From assembly GCF_011090165.1 (NCBI RefSeq), contig NZ_JAADJT010000009.1, positions 62,001 through 126,000 of the forward strand: a DNA stretch of 64,000 bases, in the 5' to 3' direction. This document shows, one piece after another, positions 16,626-23,770 of this stretch (its first letter is position 1; each line of letters opens with the position of its first letter). The notes under the pieces were generated by a model, which did not search any database, was not told the origin of the DNA, and saw only the letters and a program-made list of their open reading frames with translations. This DNA is from Duganella aceris (GTDB lineage: Bacteria; Pseudomonadota; Gammaproteobacteria; Burkholderiales; Burkholderiaceae_D). The translations under genes and the position numbers were made by a program.

Positions 16626-17834
16626 ATGGCCAAAATTATCTGTGTTTTATACGACGACCCGGTCGACGGCTACCCGACCAGCTACGCCCGCGACGACCTG
16701 CCGCAACCGGCGCGCTATCCCGACGGCCAGACGCTGCCGACGCCGAGGGCGATCGACTTCACCCCCGGCGCGCTGCTGGGCAGCGTGTCCGGCGAACTGG
16801 GCCTGCGCAAATACCTGGAATCGAACGGCCACCAGCTGATCGTCACCTCCAGCAAGGACGGCGACGGCAGCGTGCTCGATCGCGAACTGCACGACGCCGA
16901 GATCGTCATCTCGCAGCCGTTCTGGCCGGCCTACATGACGGCCGAGCGCATCGCCAAGGCCAAGCAACTGAAGATGATCGTCACCGCCGGCATCGGCTCC
17001 GACCACACCGACCTGCAGGCGGCGATGGCGCACCGGGTCACCGTGGCCGAAGTCACCTACTGCAACAGCAACAGCGTCGCCGAGCATGTGCTGATGATGA
17101 TCCTGGCGCAGGTGCGCAATTACATCCCTTCGTACAACTGGGTGGTCAACGGCGGCTGGAACATCGCCGACTGCGTGGCCCGCTCCTACGACCTGGAGGC
17201 GATGAACGTCGGCACGGTGGCGGCCGGCCGCATCGGCCTGCGCGTGCTGCGGCTGCTGCATCCGTTCGACGTCAAGCTGCACTACCTGGACCGCCACCGC
17301 CTGCCGCAGGCGGTCGAGCAGGAGCTGAACCTGACCTACCACAGCAGCCTGGAAAGCCTGGCCAAGGTGTGCGACGTGGTGACGCTGAATTGCCCGCTGC
17401 ATCCCGAGACCGAGCACATGATCAACGCCGAGAGCCTGAAGCACTTCAAGCGCGGCGCCTACCTGATCAACACCGCGCGCGGCAAGCTGTGCGACCGCGA
17501 CGCCATCGTCGCCGCGCTGGAGAGCGGCCAACTGGCGGGCTACGCCGGCGACGTCTGGTTCCCGCAGCCGGCGCCGAACGACCACCCGTGGCGCAGCATG
17601 CCGCACCACGGCATGACGCCGCACATCTCCGGTACCAGCCTGTCGGCGCAGACCCGCTACGCGGCCGGCACGCGCGAAATCCTGGAATGCTATTTCGAGC
17701 AAAGGCCGATCCGCGACGAATACCTGATCGTCCAGGATGGCCAGCTGGCCGGCGTCGGCGCGCACTCGTACAGCAAGGGCAACGCGACCGGCGGCTCGGA
17801 GGAGGCGGCCAGGTTCGAGAAGAAAGCCGCCTGA
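16626..17834 (+). CDS. fdh: NAD-dependent formate dehydrogenase (metal-free, D-2-hydroxyacid dehydrogenase type)
   Basis: A 402-residue enzyme of the Pseudomonas/Moraxella FDH family that oxidises formate to CO2 with NAD and needs no metal. Visible signatures are GIGSDHTDLQ, the Rossmann glycine motif GTVAAGRIGLRVL near residue 196, Asp222 (HYLDRHR) selecting NAD over NADP, Arg ~285 in NTARGKL, and the catalytic His ~333 in TPHISGTSL. The length and residue positions match the family closely. AAGGAG precedes the ATG. The stop is one base from that of the convergent modE-like gene. Its place among molybdenum genes suggests it replaces molybdenum formate dehydrogenase when the metal is scarce. 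Confidence 0.95.
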   Translation: MAKIICVLYDDPVDGYPTSYARDDLPQPARYPDGQTLPTPRAIDFTPGALLGSVSGELGLRKYLESNGHQLIVTSSKDGDGSVLDRELHDAEIVISQPFWPAYMTAERIAKAKQLKMIVTAGIGSDHTDLQAAMAHRVTVAEVTYCNSNSVAEHVLMMILAQVRNYIPSYNWVVNGGWNIADCVARSYDLEAMNVGTVAAGRIGLRVLRLLHPFDVKLHYLDRHRLPQAVEQELNLTYHSSLESLAKVCDVVTLNCPLHPETEHMINAESLKHFKRGAYLINTARGKLCDRDAIVAALESGQLAGYAGDVWFPQPAPNDHPWRSMPHHGMTPHISGTSLSAQTRYAAGTREILECYFEQRPIRDEYLIVQDGQLAGVGAHSYSKGNATGGSEEAARFEKKAA

Positions 17835-17835
17835 G

Positions 17836-18204
17836 TCAGGCGCCGCCGCCCGGCGCCTGGTCGGACAGTTCGTCCACCAGCGGCGCCAGATGGGCGGCGG
17901 CGGCCGTCAGCGCCGCATCCTCCATCACGCGGAACTGCGCCAGCACCCGGGCCCCGGCCTCGGTCAGCTGCGCGCCGCCGCCGCGCGTGCCGCCGACGGC
18001 GCTGCGCACCAGCGGCTCGCGGAAGCTGCGGTTCATCACGTCGACCAGCAGCCACGCGCGGCGATACGACATCTGCATCGCCCGCGCCGCCGCGCTGATC
18101 GAGCCGGTCTGGCCGATCGCCTCCAGCAGGTCGGCCTTGCCCGGCCCCATCGCCACCTCGTCCTCCCGCCACAAGCGCAGCTTTAACGCGATTCTCGCTG
18201 TCAT
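17836..18204 (-). CDS. modE: ModE-like DNA-binding domain protein without Mop domains
   Basis: A 122-residue protein consisting only of the ModE N-terminal winged helix: LLEAIGQTGSISAAARAMQM (helix-turn-helix, ~27-46), SYRRAWLLVDVMN, and the GGTRGGGAQLTEAG wing. It ends after a short acidic helix where E. coli ModE would continue with two Mop domains. ATG 18204 is chosen because GGAAG stands about 8 bases before it; an upstream in-frame ATG at 18231 lacks a site. Three Mo-boxes lie in the surrounding 5 kb. It probably binds them as a dimer. The molybdate sensor would be missing, or supplied by the separate di-Mop protein. Confidence 0.9.
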   Translation of the reverse strand: MTARIALKLRLWREDEVAMGPGKADLLEAIGQTGSISAAARAMQMSYRRAWLLVDVMNRSFREPLVRSAVGGTRGGGAQLTEAGARVLAQFRVMEDAALTAAAAHLAPLVDELSDQAPGGGA

Positions 18205-18255
18205 CAAGCGTCTTCCGATGAAAAGATTCATTATATCGCCGGCATTTGGGCAGGC

Positions 18256-18261
18256 TATAAT
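18256..18261 (+). promoter_or_regulatory. -10 element of the reductase promoter
   Basis: A perfect TATAAT, 8 bases before the Mo-box at 18269-18292. A weak -35 is expected near 18233-18238. Transcription would start close to the left edge of the Mo-box, so bound ModE would block initiation or clearance. Confidence 0.55.
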
Positions 18262-18268
18262 TCCCTCT

Positions 18269-18292
18269 CGTTATATCCTTACGAACATAGCG
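18269..18292 (+). promoter_or_regulatory. Mo-box (ModE-type operator) upstream of the reductase gene
   Basis: CGTTATAT-N8-ACATAGCG, an inverted repeat with the exact half-site form and 8-base spacing of ModE boxes. It sits between the -10 TATAAT (18256-18261) and the ribosome site AAAGGA just before the reductase start. The box is 65 bases from the start of the divergent modE-like gene, so it may also serve autoregulation. Confidence 0.82.
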
Positions 18293-18305
18293 CAAAGGAA
18301 TGCAG

Positions 18306-19046
18306 ATGGAGTCACCGCCCGCCAACGCTGTAGAAATGCCGGTACTGTCGATCGACCGCCTGGACGCCGGCGTGCTGCTGCTGAAAATCGACGGCGCCGC
18401 GCACCCGATCCGCTACCGCGAGGGGCAGTTCGTCTCGATCGAACTGCCCAACGGCGATCTGCGCCCCTGCGCGCCGGCGCAGCCGTGCGACCCCGACGGA
18501 CAGCTGGAACTGCACCTCCGGCTGCGTCCCGACGACGCCATGGCGCATTGGCTGGCGCGCGGCGTCGAACCGGGAGACCGGCTGCGGCTGCACGGCCCGT
18601 ACGGCGACTGCGTCTGGCGGCCGGCGGCGAGCGACGAACCGGTGATCATGCTGGCCACCGGCACCGGCATCGCGCCGCTGCACGCGATGCTGATGCGCGA
18701 GCTGGCCAACTACGGCGACGCGCCGATCTCGCTGTATTGGGGCGGCCGCACGTTGAGCGACCTTTATCTGCTGGAGCATTTCGAGCGGCTGGCGCGGATC
18801 GCGCCGCGCTTCACGTTTATCCCGGTGCTGAGCCGCCCCGCCCCGCGCTGGCGCGGCGCGCGCGGCCATGTGCAGCAGGCGGCGGCGCAGCGCCACCCGG
18901 ATTTGCGCAACGGCCGCGTCTACGCCTGCGGCGCGCCGGCGATGGTGCGCGACGCGCGCCTGCTGCTGCAAGGCCGCGGACTGCCCGACCACCGCTTCTC
19001 GGCCCTGGCCTTCGAACCCGCTTGCGCATCCAAAGCGGTGGCCTGA
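18306..19046 (+). CDS. FAD/NAD(P)H flavin reductase-like oxidoreductase (ferredoxin reductase fold)
   Basis: A 246-residue protein of the ferredoxin-NADP reductase superfamily. It has an FAD-binding barrel (YREGQFVSIELPNGDLRPCA, where the usual RxYS motif is replaced by RPCA), then the NAD-binding half with LATGTGIAPLHAML near residue 115 and VYACGAPAMV. There is no [2Fe-2S] cysteine motif, so it resembles Fre-type flavin reductases or the reductase half of a two-component system. ATG 18306 lies 6 bases after AAGGA; ATG 18300 would be too close. A Mo-box at its promoter places it under the same control as the DUF2325 gene. Its partner is unknown. Confidence 0.85.
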   Translation: MESPPANAVEMPVLSIDRLDAGVLLLKIDGAAHPIRYREGQFVSIELPNGDLRPCAPAQPCDPDGQLELHLRLRPDDAMAHWLARGVEPGDRLRLHGPYGDCVWRPAASDEPVIMLATGTGIAPLHAMLMRELANYGDAPISLYWGGRTLSDLYLLEHFERLARIAPRFTFIPVLSRPAPRWRGARGHVQQAAAQRHPDLRNGRVYACGAPAMVRDARLLLQGRGLPDHRFSALAFEPACASKAVA

Positions 19047-19068
19047 TCGATCTATTTTTTATAACGAT

Positions 19069-19281
19069 TCAGTCGAACGAAATGCCGGCTGCGCCGTCGT
19101 TCAGCATGGACTGATACCGCGCAAGAACCTGTTCCGTCGCCGCGACCACCTCGCGCGGCTCCGCCCTCGCAGCACGGTAATGGGCGGAAAGCGCGGCAAG
19201 GTAGGCGGCGTAGGCGCGTTCAATTTCCTCATCGCTTGCATGCACATGTTTTGGAGACCTGGCCGTCACGTCACACCCCAC
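19069..19281 (-). CDS. Small hypothetical protein (~70 aa)
   Basis: A short frame with protein-like composition: charged, helical, one segment rich in Ala/Glu/Arg (ASDEEIERAYAAYLAALSAH). The first possible start is GTG 19281, and a second GTG is present about 12 codons later; neither has a strong ribosome site. It belongs to no family I recognise. It is convergent with the flavin reductase (22 bases between stops) and lies downstream of the small regulator at 19343-19699. Confidence 0.5.
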   Translation of the reverse strand: MGCDVTARSPKHVHASDEEIERAYAAYLAALSAHYRAARAEPREVVAATEQVLARYQSMLNDGAAGISFD

Positions 19282-19342
19282 AATAAATTGATCTATTTTT
19301 TAGAGCAATTTACACGGAATCGGCCGTTCGCGCAAATACCGC

Positions 19343-19699
19343 TCAGTTTTGCTTGGCCGCCTGGACGAGGCAACGGGACAGCTTATCGAAGTGCATCAGC
19401 GCTGCCTGGGTGAGCTCGATCTGCTTGCGGCGGGTATCCTCGGTGTCGGACAACATGATCCAGCCCTTTTCCCGCATCGACGTCAGGCGGCTGTGCAGCG
19501 TGGCCGGCGAACCAAGCTCCTTCTTGCCCATCAGGTCGCGGACCGACAAGCGCTGCTCGTCCTGGCCGGCACGGGCGACGATCGCCAGAATGCGCTCTTC
19601 AAGCGGATCGAGCGAGGGCAACGACGGCAAGCCGCGCAGCGCCTCCGCCAGCTGCAGGAAGCGCAGGTAGATATCGGCAGGTCGTTTCGGAGTGGTCAT
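19343..19699 (-). CDS. Small winged-helix (MarR-like) transcriptional regulator
   Basis: A 118-residue protein with the layout of a minimal winged helix: LEERILAIVARAGQDEQRLS, LMGKKELGSPATLHSRLTSM (recognition region) and WIMLSDTEDTRRKQIELTQA (wing with DTRRK, as in MarR proteins). A terminal helix could dimerise it. ATG 19699 is the natural start; the frame runs on upstream only as antisense to the next gene. It is transcribed with, and 53 bases downstream of, the membrane protein gene. Confidence 0.75.
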   Translation of the reverse strand: MTTPKRPADIYLRFLQLAEALRGLPSLPSLDPLEERILAIVARAGQDEQRLSVRDLMGKKELGSPATLHSRLTSMREKGWIMLSDTEDTRRKQIELTQAALMHFDKLSRCLVQAAKQN

Positions 19700-19752
19700 G
19701 GCGGCGACGTTCGGGTGGGCGTGATTGCTATAAATTTTAGCACGACGCAGGC

Positions 19753-20316
19753 TTATTGACGAGCGCCGGATGGCGCCGGCACCAGCGCCAGCAGTCCCTT
19801 GGCCACATACACCACGATCAGCGTCCCGGCGAGATCGCCGATGAACATCACGGCGAAGCCGCTGGCGATGTGATCGCCGCCACGCAAGGCAAACCACATG
19901 TTGTGGAATAGCGGACTGGCGACGGAGCAACCGACGGCGCACAGCAGCAAACGACGCGGCGTGAGATTGGTCAGCGATGCGCGCAAGCCCAGCCGCCACT
20001 GCGCGATCAGATACACCAGATAGGGACCGATCGCGCCGGCGATGGCGCCCATCGTGGCCCGCAGCGGATCGCCGGGAAAATAATAGCAGTAGCAGGCGAT
20101 CCATCCCATGATGAGCAATCCCACCGCGCCGGCGCGGCCGAACAACAAGGTGCACAACAAGCGGCTGCCGGCCGGCAGGTAAATCCACCCGATGCCTTGC
20201 AGGAATTCGGCCCGCATGAAGAACAACTCGTTCGCCAACATCATCAGTCCATGCAAGGCCATCGTGGCCAGCACCAGATAACAGTTCAAACGGAAGGACG
20301 ACATGGGCTGATTCAT
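19753..20316 (-). CDS. Integral membrane protein, MASE1-like
   Basis: A 187-residue protein with about five to six hydrophobic segments and no soluble domain. GPYLVYLIAQW and the GDLAGTLIVVYVAK segment recall the MASE1 sensory membrane domain, but no kinase or GGDEF output follows. The start may be ATG 20316 (used) or the ATG pair at 20343-20346; neither has a good ribosome site. It shares direction with the winged-helix regulator, so a membrane sensor plus cytoplasmic regulator pair is possible. The function is unknown. Confidence 0.65.
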   Translation of the reverse strand: MNQPMSSFRLNCYLVLATMALHGLMMLANELFFMRAEFLQGIGWIYLPAGSRLLCTLLFGRAGAVGLLIMGWIACYCYYFPGDPLRATMGAIAGAIGPYLVYLIAQWRLGLRASLTNLTPRRLLLCAVGCSVASPLFHNMWFALRGGDHIASGFAVMFIGDLAGTLIVVYVAKGLLALVPAPSGARQ

Positions 20317-20391
20317 AGTCTCAGGATACGCTGGCAGGTACATCATTAATTTTTACTGTCAGCACTATAACCCTTGGCAGCCCACGTCACC

Positions 20392-22047
20392 TCAATGCGC
20401 GTCGGCCGATGGCGCTTTGGGCGGCGCGACCTTGCGCATCAGCGGCACCATCGCGGTGGCGATGATGAAGCACGCCATCACGCACAGGAACACATCGCCG
20501 AAGGTCTGCGTCTGCGCCTCGCGCAAGGTCAGCGACCAGAGCTGCCGCAAGGCGCCGGTCTGCGCGCTGCCGGCGTCCAGCCCCCATGCCATCAGGTTGC
20601 CGCCGGCGCCGGCCAGCATCTGCGTCATCGCCTCGTTGCCGCTGTTGAGATGTTCGGCCAGCCGCAGGAAGTGCATATTGGTGCGGTCGTTGAGGATGGT
20701 GGCGCAGGCGGCGATGCCGATCGCGCCGCCCAGGTTGCGCATCAAATTGAACAGGCCCGAGGCCAGCTTGAGCCGGTCCGGCGCCAGCCCGCCCAAGGTC
20801 AGCGTCACGGTCGGCGGCACCGCGAACTGCTGCGCCATGCCGCGCAGCGCCTGCGGCAGCAGCAGCTCGTGCGCGCCCCAGTCGTGGGTGATCGGCGCGA
20901 AGTCCCACATCGACAGCGCGAACAGCGCCAGTCCGAACATCATCAGCCAGCGCAGGTCGACCCGGTTGGCGAGGAAGGCGTACAGCGGAATCGACAGGAT
21001 CTGGAACACGCCGGTCGAGAATACCGCCAGCCCGATCTCCAGCGCGCTGTAGCCGCGCACCCGGCCGAGGAACAGCGGCGTCAGATAGATGGTGGCGAAG
21101 ATGCCGATGCCGGTGACGAACGAGAAAAACGAGCCGAGCGCAAAGTTGCGGTCCTTCAGCGCGCGCAGGTCGACGATCGGATTGGCGAACACCAGGCTGC
21201 GCCAGATGAAGCCGATGCCGGCCAGGCCGGAGATCCAGGCGGTGGTCAGGATCACGTGGTCGCCGAACCAGTCCAGCCGCGGCCCCTCCTCCAGCGTGTA
21301 TTCGAGGCAGCCGAGGAACAGCGCCATCAGCGTCATGCCGAAGTAGTCGGCGCCGCGCAGCAGCGACAGGTCGGGCTTGTCGATCTTGACCAGCATCGGC
21401 ACCACCACAGTGACGAAGATGCCCGGAATCAGATTGATGAAGAACAGCCAATGCCAGTTGAAGTGATCGGTGATCCAGCCGCCCACCGATGGTCCCAGCG
21501 TCGGCGCCAACGAGGCCAGCGCGCCGATGGTGGCGGCGGCGATCACGCGCTGCTTGCCTTCGAAGAAGACGAAGGCGGTGGTGAACACCATCGGGATCAT
21601 CGAGCCGCCGAGGAAGCCCTGCAAGGCGCGGAAGGCGATCATGCTTTCGATGTTCCAGGCCACGCCGCACAACATGCTGGCGACGGTGAAGCCGGCCGCC
21701 GACGCGGCGAACAGCCAGCGCGTCGAGAACACGCGCGACAGCCAGCCGGACATCGGGATGACGATGATCTCGGCGATCAGGTAGCTGGTCTGCACCCACA
21801 CGGTTTCGTCGGCGCCGGCCGACAGCCCGCCGCCGATGTCGCGCAGCGAGGCCGAGACGATCTGGATGTCCAGCAGCGCGATGAACATGCCGACGCACAT
21901 GGTGGCGAAGGCCAGCACCTTCTGCGCCGTGGTCAGGCCCATGTGGCCCGGCGCCGGCGCCGGCTTGGGCGCGGCGGCGGTGGCGGCGGCGCTGGAGTTG
22001 GCGGTGGCGGTGGCGGTGGCGGCGGTGGCCGTGGCGGCGCCGCTCAT
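20392..22047 (-). CDS. emrB: EmrB/QacA (DHA2) family MFS drug exporter
   Basis: A 551-residue inner-membrane protein with 14 predicted membrane segments. DHA2 markers are visible: LLDIQIVSASLRDIGGGL in TM1, the WVQTSYLIAEIIVIP segment, GFLGGSMIPMVFT, and GPSVGGWITDHFNWHWLFFIN after TM5. It exports drugs or fatty-acid-like compounds together with the EmrA adaptor encoded just upstream (ATGA overlap) and an outer-membrane channel encoded divergently at 23771. The N-terminus has an extra Ala/Thr-rich stretch of about 30 residues from a GCC/ACC simple repeat (21950-22040) before the first helix. Confidence 0.94.
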   Translation of the reverse strand: MSGAATATAATATATANSSAAATAAAPKPAPAPGHMGLTTAQKVLAFATMCVGMFIALLDIQIVSASLRDIGGGLSAGADETVWVQTSYLIAEIIVIPMSGWLSRVFSTRWLFAASAAGFTVASMLCGVAWNIESMIAFRALQGFLGGSMIPMVFTTAFVFFEGKQRVIAAATIGALASLAPTLGPSVGGWITDHFNWHWLFFINLIPGIFVTVVVPMLVKIDKPDLSLLRGADYFGMTLMALFLGCLEYTLEEGPRLDWFGDHVILTTAWISGLAGIGFIWRSLVFANPIVDLRALKDRNFALGSFFSFVTGIGIFATIYLTPLFLGRVRGYSALEIGLAVFSTGVFQILSIPLYAFLANRVDLRWLMMFGLALFALSMWDFAPITHDWGAHELLLPQALRGMAQQFAVPPTVTLTLGGLAPDRLKLASGLFNLMRNLGGAIGIAACATILNDRTNMHFLRLAEHLNSGNEAMTQMLAGAGGNLMAWGLDAGSAQTGALRQLWSLTLREAQTQTFGDVFLCVMACFIIATAMVPLMRKVAPPKAPSADAH

Positions 22048-23147
22048 GGCTTGCCGCCCTCGCCGCGCACGTCCACCTCGGCCGTCACCGACAGGCCGGG
22101 ACGCAGCAAGGCCACCGCCGCGTCGCGCTCGTCGAGCACGATGCGCACCGGCACGCGCTGAACGATCTTGGTGAAGTTGCCGGTGGCGTTCTCCGGCGGC
22201 AGCACGCTGAATTGCGCGCCGGTGGCCGGCGCCAAACTGGACACGGTGCCGTGATACACATGGCCCGGCATCAGATCGGCCTTGATGCTGGCGCGCTGGC
22301 CCGGCTTGAACTTGGCCAGCTGGCCTTCCTTGAAGTTGGCGTCGACCCACAGTCCGTGCGACGGCACGATCGCCAGCAACTGGTTGCCGACGGTGGCGTA
22401 AGCGCCAGCGCGCGCACGGCGGTTGCCGATGGTGCCGTCCAGCGGCGCGCGCAGCACCGTGTACTCCAGGTTGAGCCGGGCGATATCGCGTTCGGCGAGC
22501 GCCTGGTCCAGCGCCGCCTGCGCCTGCAGCTTGCGGGTGCCGATCACGTCCAGCTCGCGCTGCGCCGCCATCAATTGCGCCTGCGATTTCTGGTCGCCGG
22601 CCAACGCCTGCTTGTAGTCGGCGTCCGCCCGCTGCGAGCTTTGCAGCGACACCGCCGCCTTGGCCGACAGATTCCGATAACGGGTCTGGTCGTCGCGCGC
22701 GCGCGAGGTCTCGGCGCCGCTGGCGGCCACACCGGCGCGGGCCTGGCCGATCACCGCCTGCTGCAAGGCGCGGGTCGCATCCAGGTTGGCCAGCGCGGCC
22801 TGGCCGGCGGCTACCGCGCCTTCGGCCTTGGCCAGCGCGGCGCGGTAGTCGCGGTCGTCGAGGCGGGCCAGCACGTCGCCGGCGCGCACCAGCTGGTTGT
22901 CGGTCACCTCCAGCCTGGCGATGTAGCCGGCCACCTTGGGCGCGACCACGGTGACGTTGCCGCCGATGTAGGCGTCGTCGGTCTCTTCCAGGAAGCGGCC
23001 TTCGCTCCACCAGTGGTAGCCGAAGCCGGCCGCGCCGAGGGCGGCCAGCAGCAGCACGGCGCGCGTGATCAGGCGCTTGCGGCCGGCAGCGGGAGCCACC
23101 GGAACGACGGCGGCGACAGGGGTGGCGGTTGCGGATGCGGTGGTCAT
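22044..23147 (-). CDS. emrA: EmrA/HlyD-family membrane fusion protein
   Basis: A 367-residue periplasmic adaptor. One N-terminal membrane segment (residues ~28-50) is followed by the lipoyl half (EETDDAYIGGNVTVVAPKVA), a long alpha-hairpin (~95-200), the second lipoyl half (LRAPLDGTIGNRRARAGAYA) and a beta-barrel (LWVDANFKEGQLAKFKPGQ). ATG 23147 is chosen because GGAG lies 6 bases before it, at the stop of the HxlR gene; the in-frame ATG at 23159 lies inside that gene. It links EmrB to the NodT-type channel. Confidence 0.94.
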   Translation of the reverse strand: MTTASATATPVAAVVPVAPAAGRKRLITRAVLLLAALGAAGFGYHWWSEGRFLEETDDAYIGGNVTVVAPKVAGYIARLEVTDNQLVRAGDVLARLDDRDYRAALAKAEGAVAAGQAALANLDATRALQQAVIGQARAGVAASGAETSRARDDQTRYRNLSAKAAVSLQSSQRADADYKQALAGDQKSQAQLMAAQRELDVIGTRKLQAQAALDQALAERDIARLNLEYTVLRAPLDGTIGNRRARAGAYATVGNQLLAIVPSHGLWVDANFKEGQLAKFKPGQRASIKADLMPGHVYHGTVSSLAPATGAQFSVLPPENATGNFTKIVQRVPVRIVLDERDAAVALLRPGLSVTAEVDVRGEGGKP

Positions 23148-23148
23148 G

Positions 23149-23673
23149 TCATTCTCCATTGGACAAGTCGGGGGCCGGGGCGGCGGCGCGGCGTTCGGCC
23201 AGGCGGCTCATGCGGGTGCGGGTCGATTCGCCGGCGGCGGGACCGGCGACGGCCACGTGGCGCGCGCCGATGGCCAGGCCGGTGGCGGGATCCATCAGCA
23301 CCGGATGCACTTCCGCGCCGCTGACGCTGTCGATCAAGATCACCGACTTGCCTTCCGGCGTGAAGTGCTTGTTGCCCCAGGCCAGCAGCGACAGCGTCAC
23401 CTGGCGGAAATCGGCGCCGGCCTCGGTCAGCACATATTCAAAGCGCGGCGGCTTTTCGCAGTACGGGCGGCGCGCCAGCAGGCCGGCCTCCACCAGTTCG
23501 TTGAGACGGCGGGTCAGCATGTTCGGCGCGATGCCGAGACTTTTCTGGAAACCGTCGAAGCGCGTCTCGCCATACATGGCTTCCCGCAGGATCAGGATGC
23601 TCCACCACTCGCCCACCACGCCCAGGCCGCGCGCGATCGGGCACGGCAGGGTCGTCAAGTCCGTCTTGTGCAT
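23149..23673 (-). CDS. HxlR family transcriptional regulator
   Basis: A 174-residue protein with an HxlR winged helix: CPIARGLGVVGEWWSILILR (starting near residue 11), FDGFQKSLGIAPNMLTRRLN, and the wing RRPYCEKPPRFEYVLTEAG. The conserved N-terminal cysteine is present. ATG 23673 follows AGGAG. It is the first gene of the hxlR-emrA-emrB unit and is divergent from the outer-membrane channel gene. An inverted repeat (AGTTACT...AGTAACT) lies between them and is its probable operator. De-repression by a reactive or aromatic compound is typical of the family. Confidence 0.93.
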   Translation of the reverse strand: MHKTDLTTLPCPIARGLGVVGEWWSILILREAMYGETRFDGFQKSLGIAPNMLTRRLNELVEAGLLARRPYCEKPPRFEYVLTEAGADFRQVTLSLLAWGNKHFTPEGKSVILIDSVSGAEVHPVLMDPATGLAIGARHVAVAGPAAGESTRTRMSRLAERRAAAPAPDLSNGE

Positions 23674-23727
23674 AAAAACTCCTTTCAATATTTATTCATT
23701 GCGATCATCATGAAAAGAGAATATATT

Positions 23728-23752
23728 AGTTACTATCAACTTGCAAGTAACT
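23728..23752. promoter_or_regulatory. Inverted repeat, probable HxlR operator
   Basis: AGTTACT (23728-23734) and AGTAACT (23746-23752) are exact reverse complements separated by 11 bases. The inner ACTTGCAAGT (23739-23748) is itself palindromic. The site lies midway between the divergent hxlR (23673) and channel (23771) starts and resembles TACTTGCAAGTA-like sites of HxlR regulators. One site could control both directions. Confidence 0.7.
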
Positions 23753-23770
23753 TTTTCGGAGAATGGCGAA

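Noticed and set aside
19046..19066. Possible fourth Mo-box after the reductase stop (ATAACG half-site)
   Set aside because: Only one half-site is good; the left half deviates and there is no promoter position.
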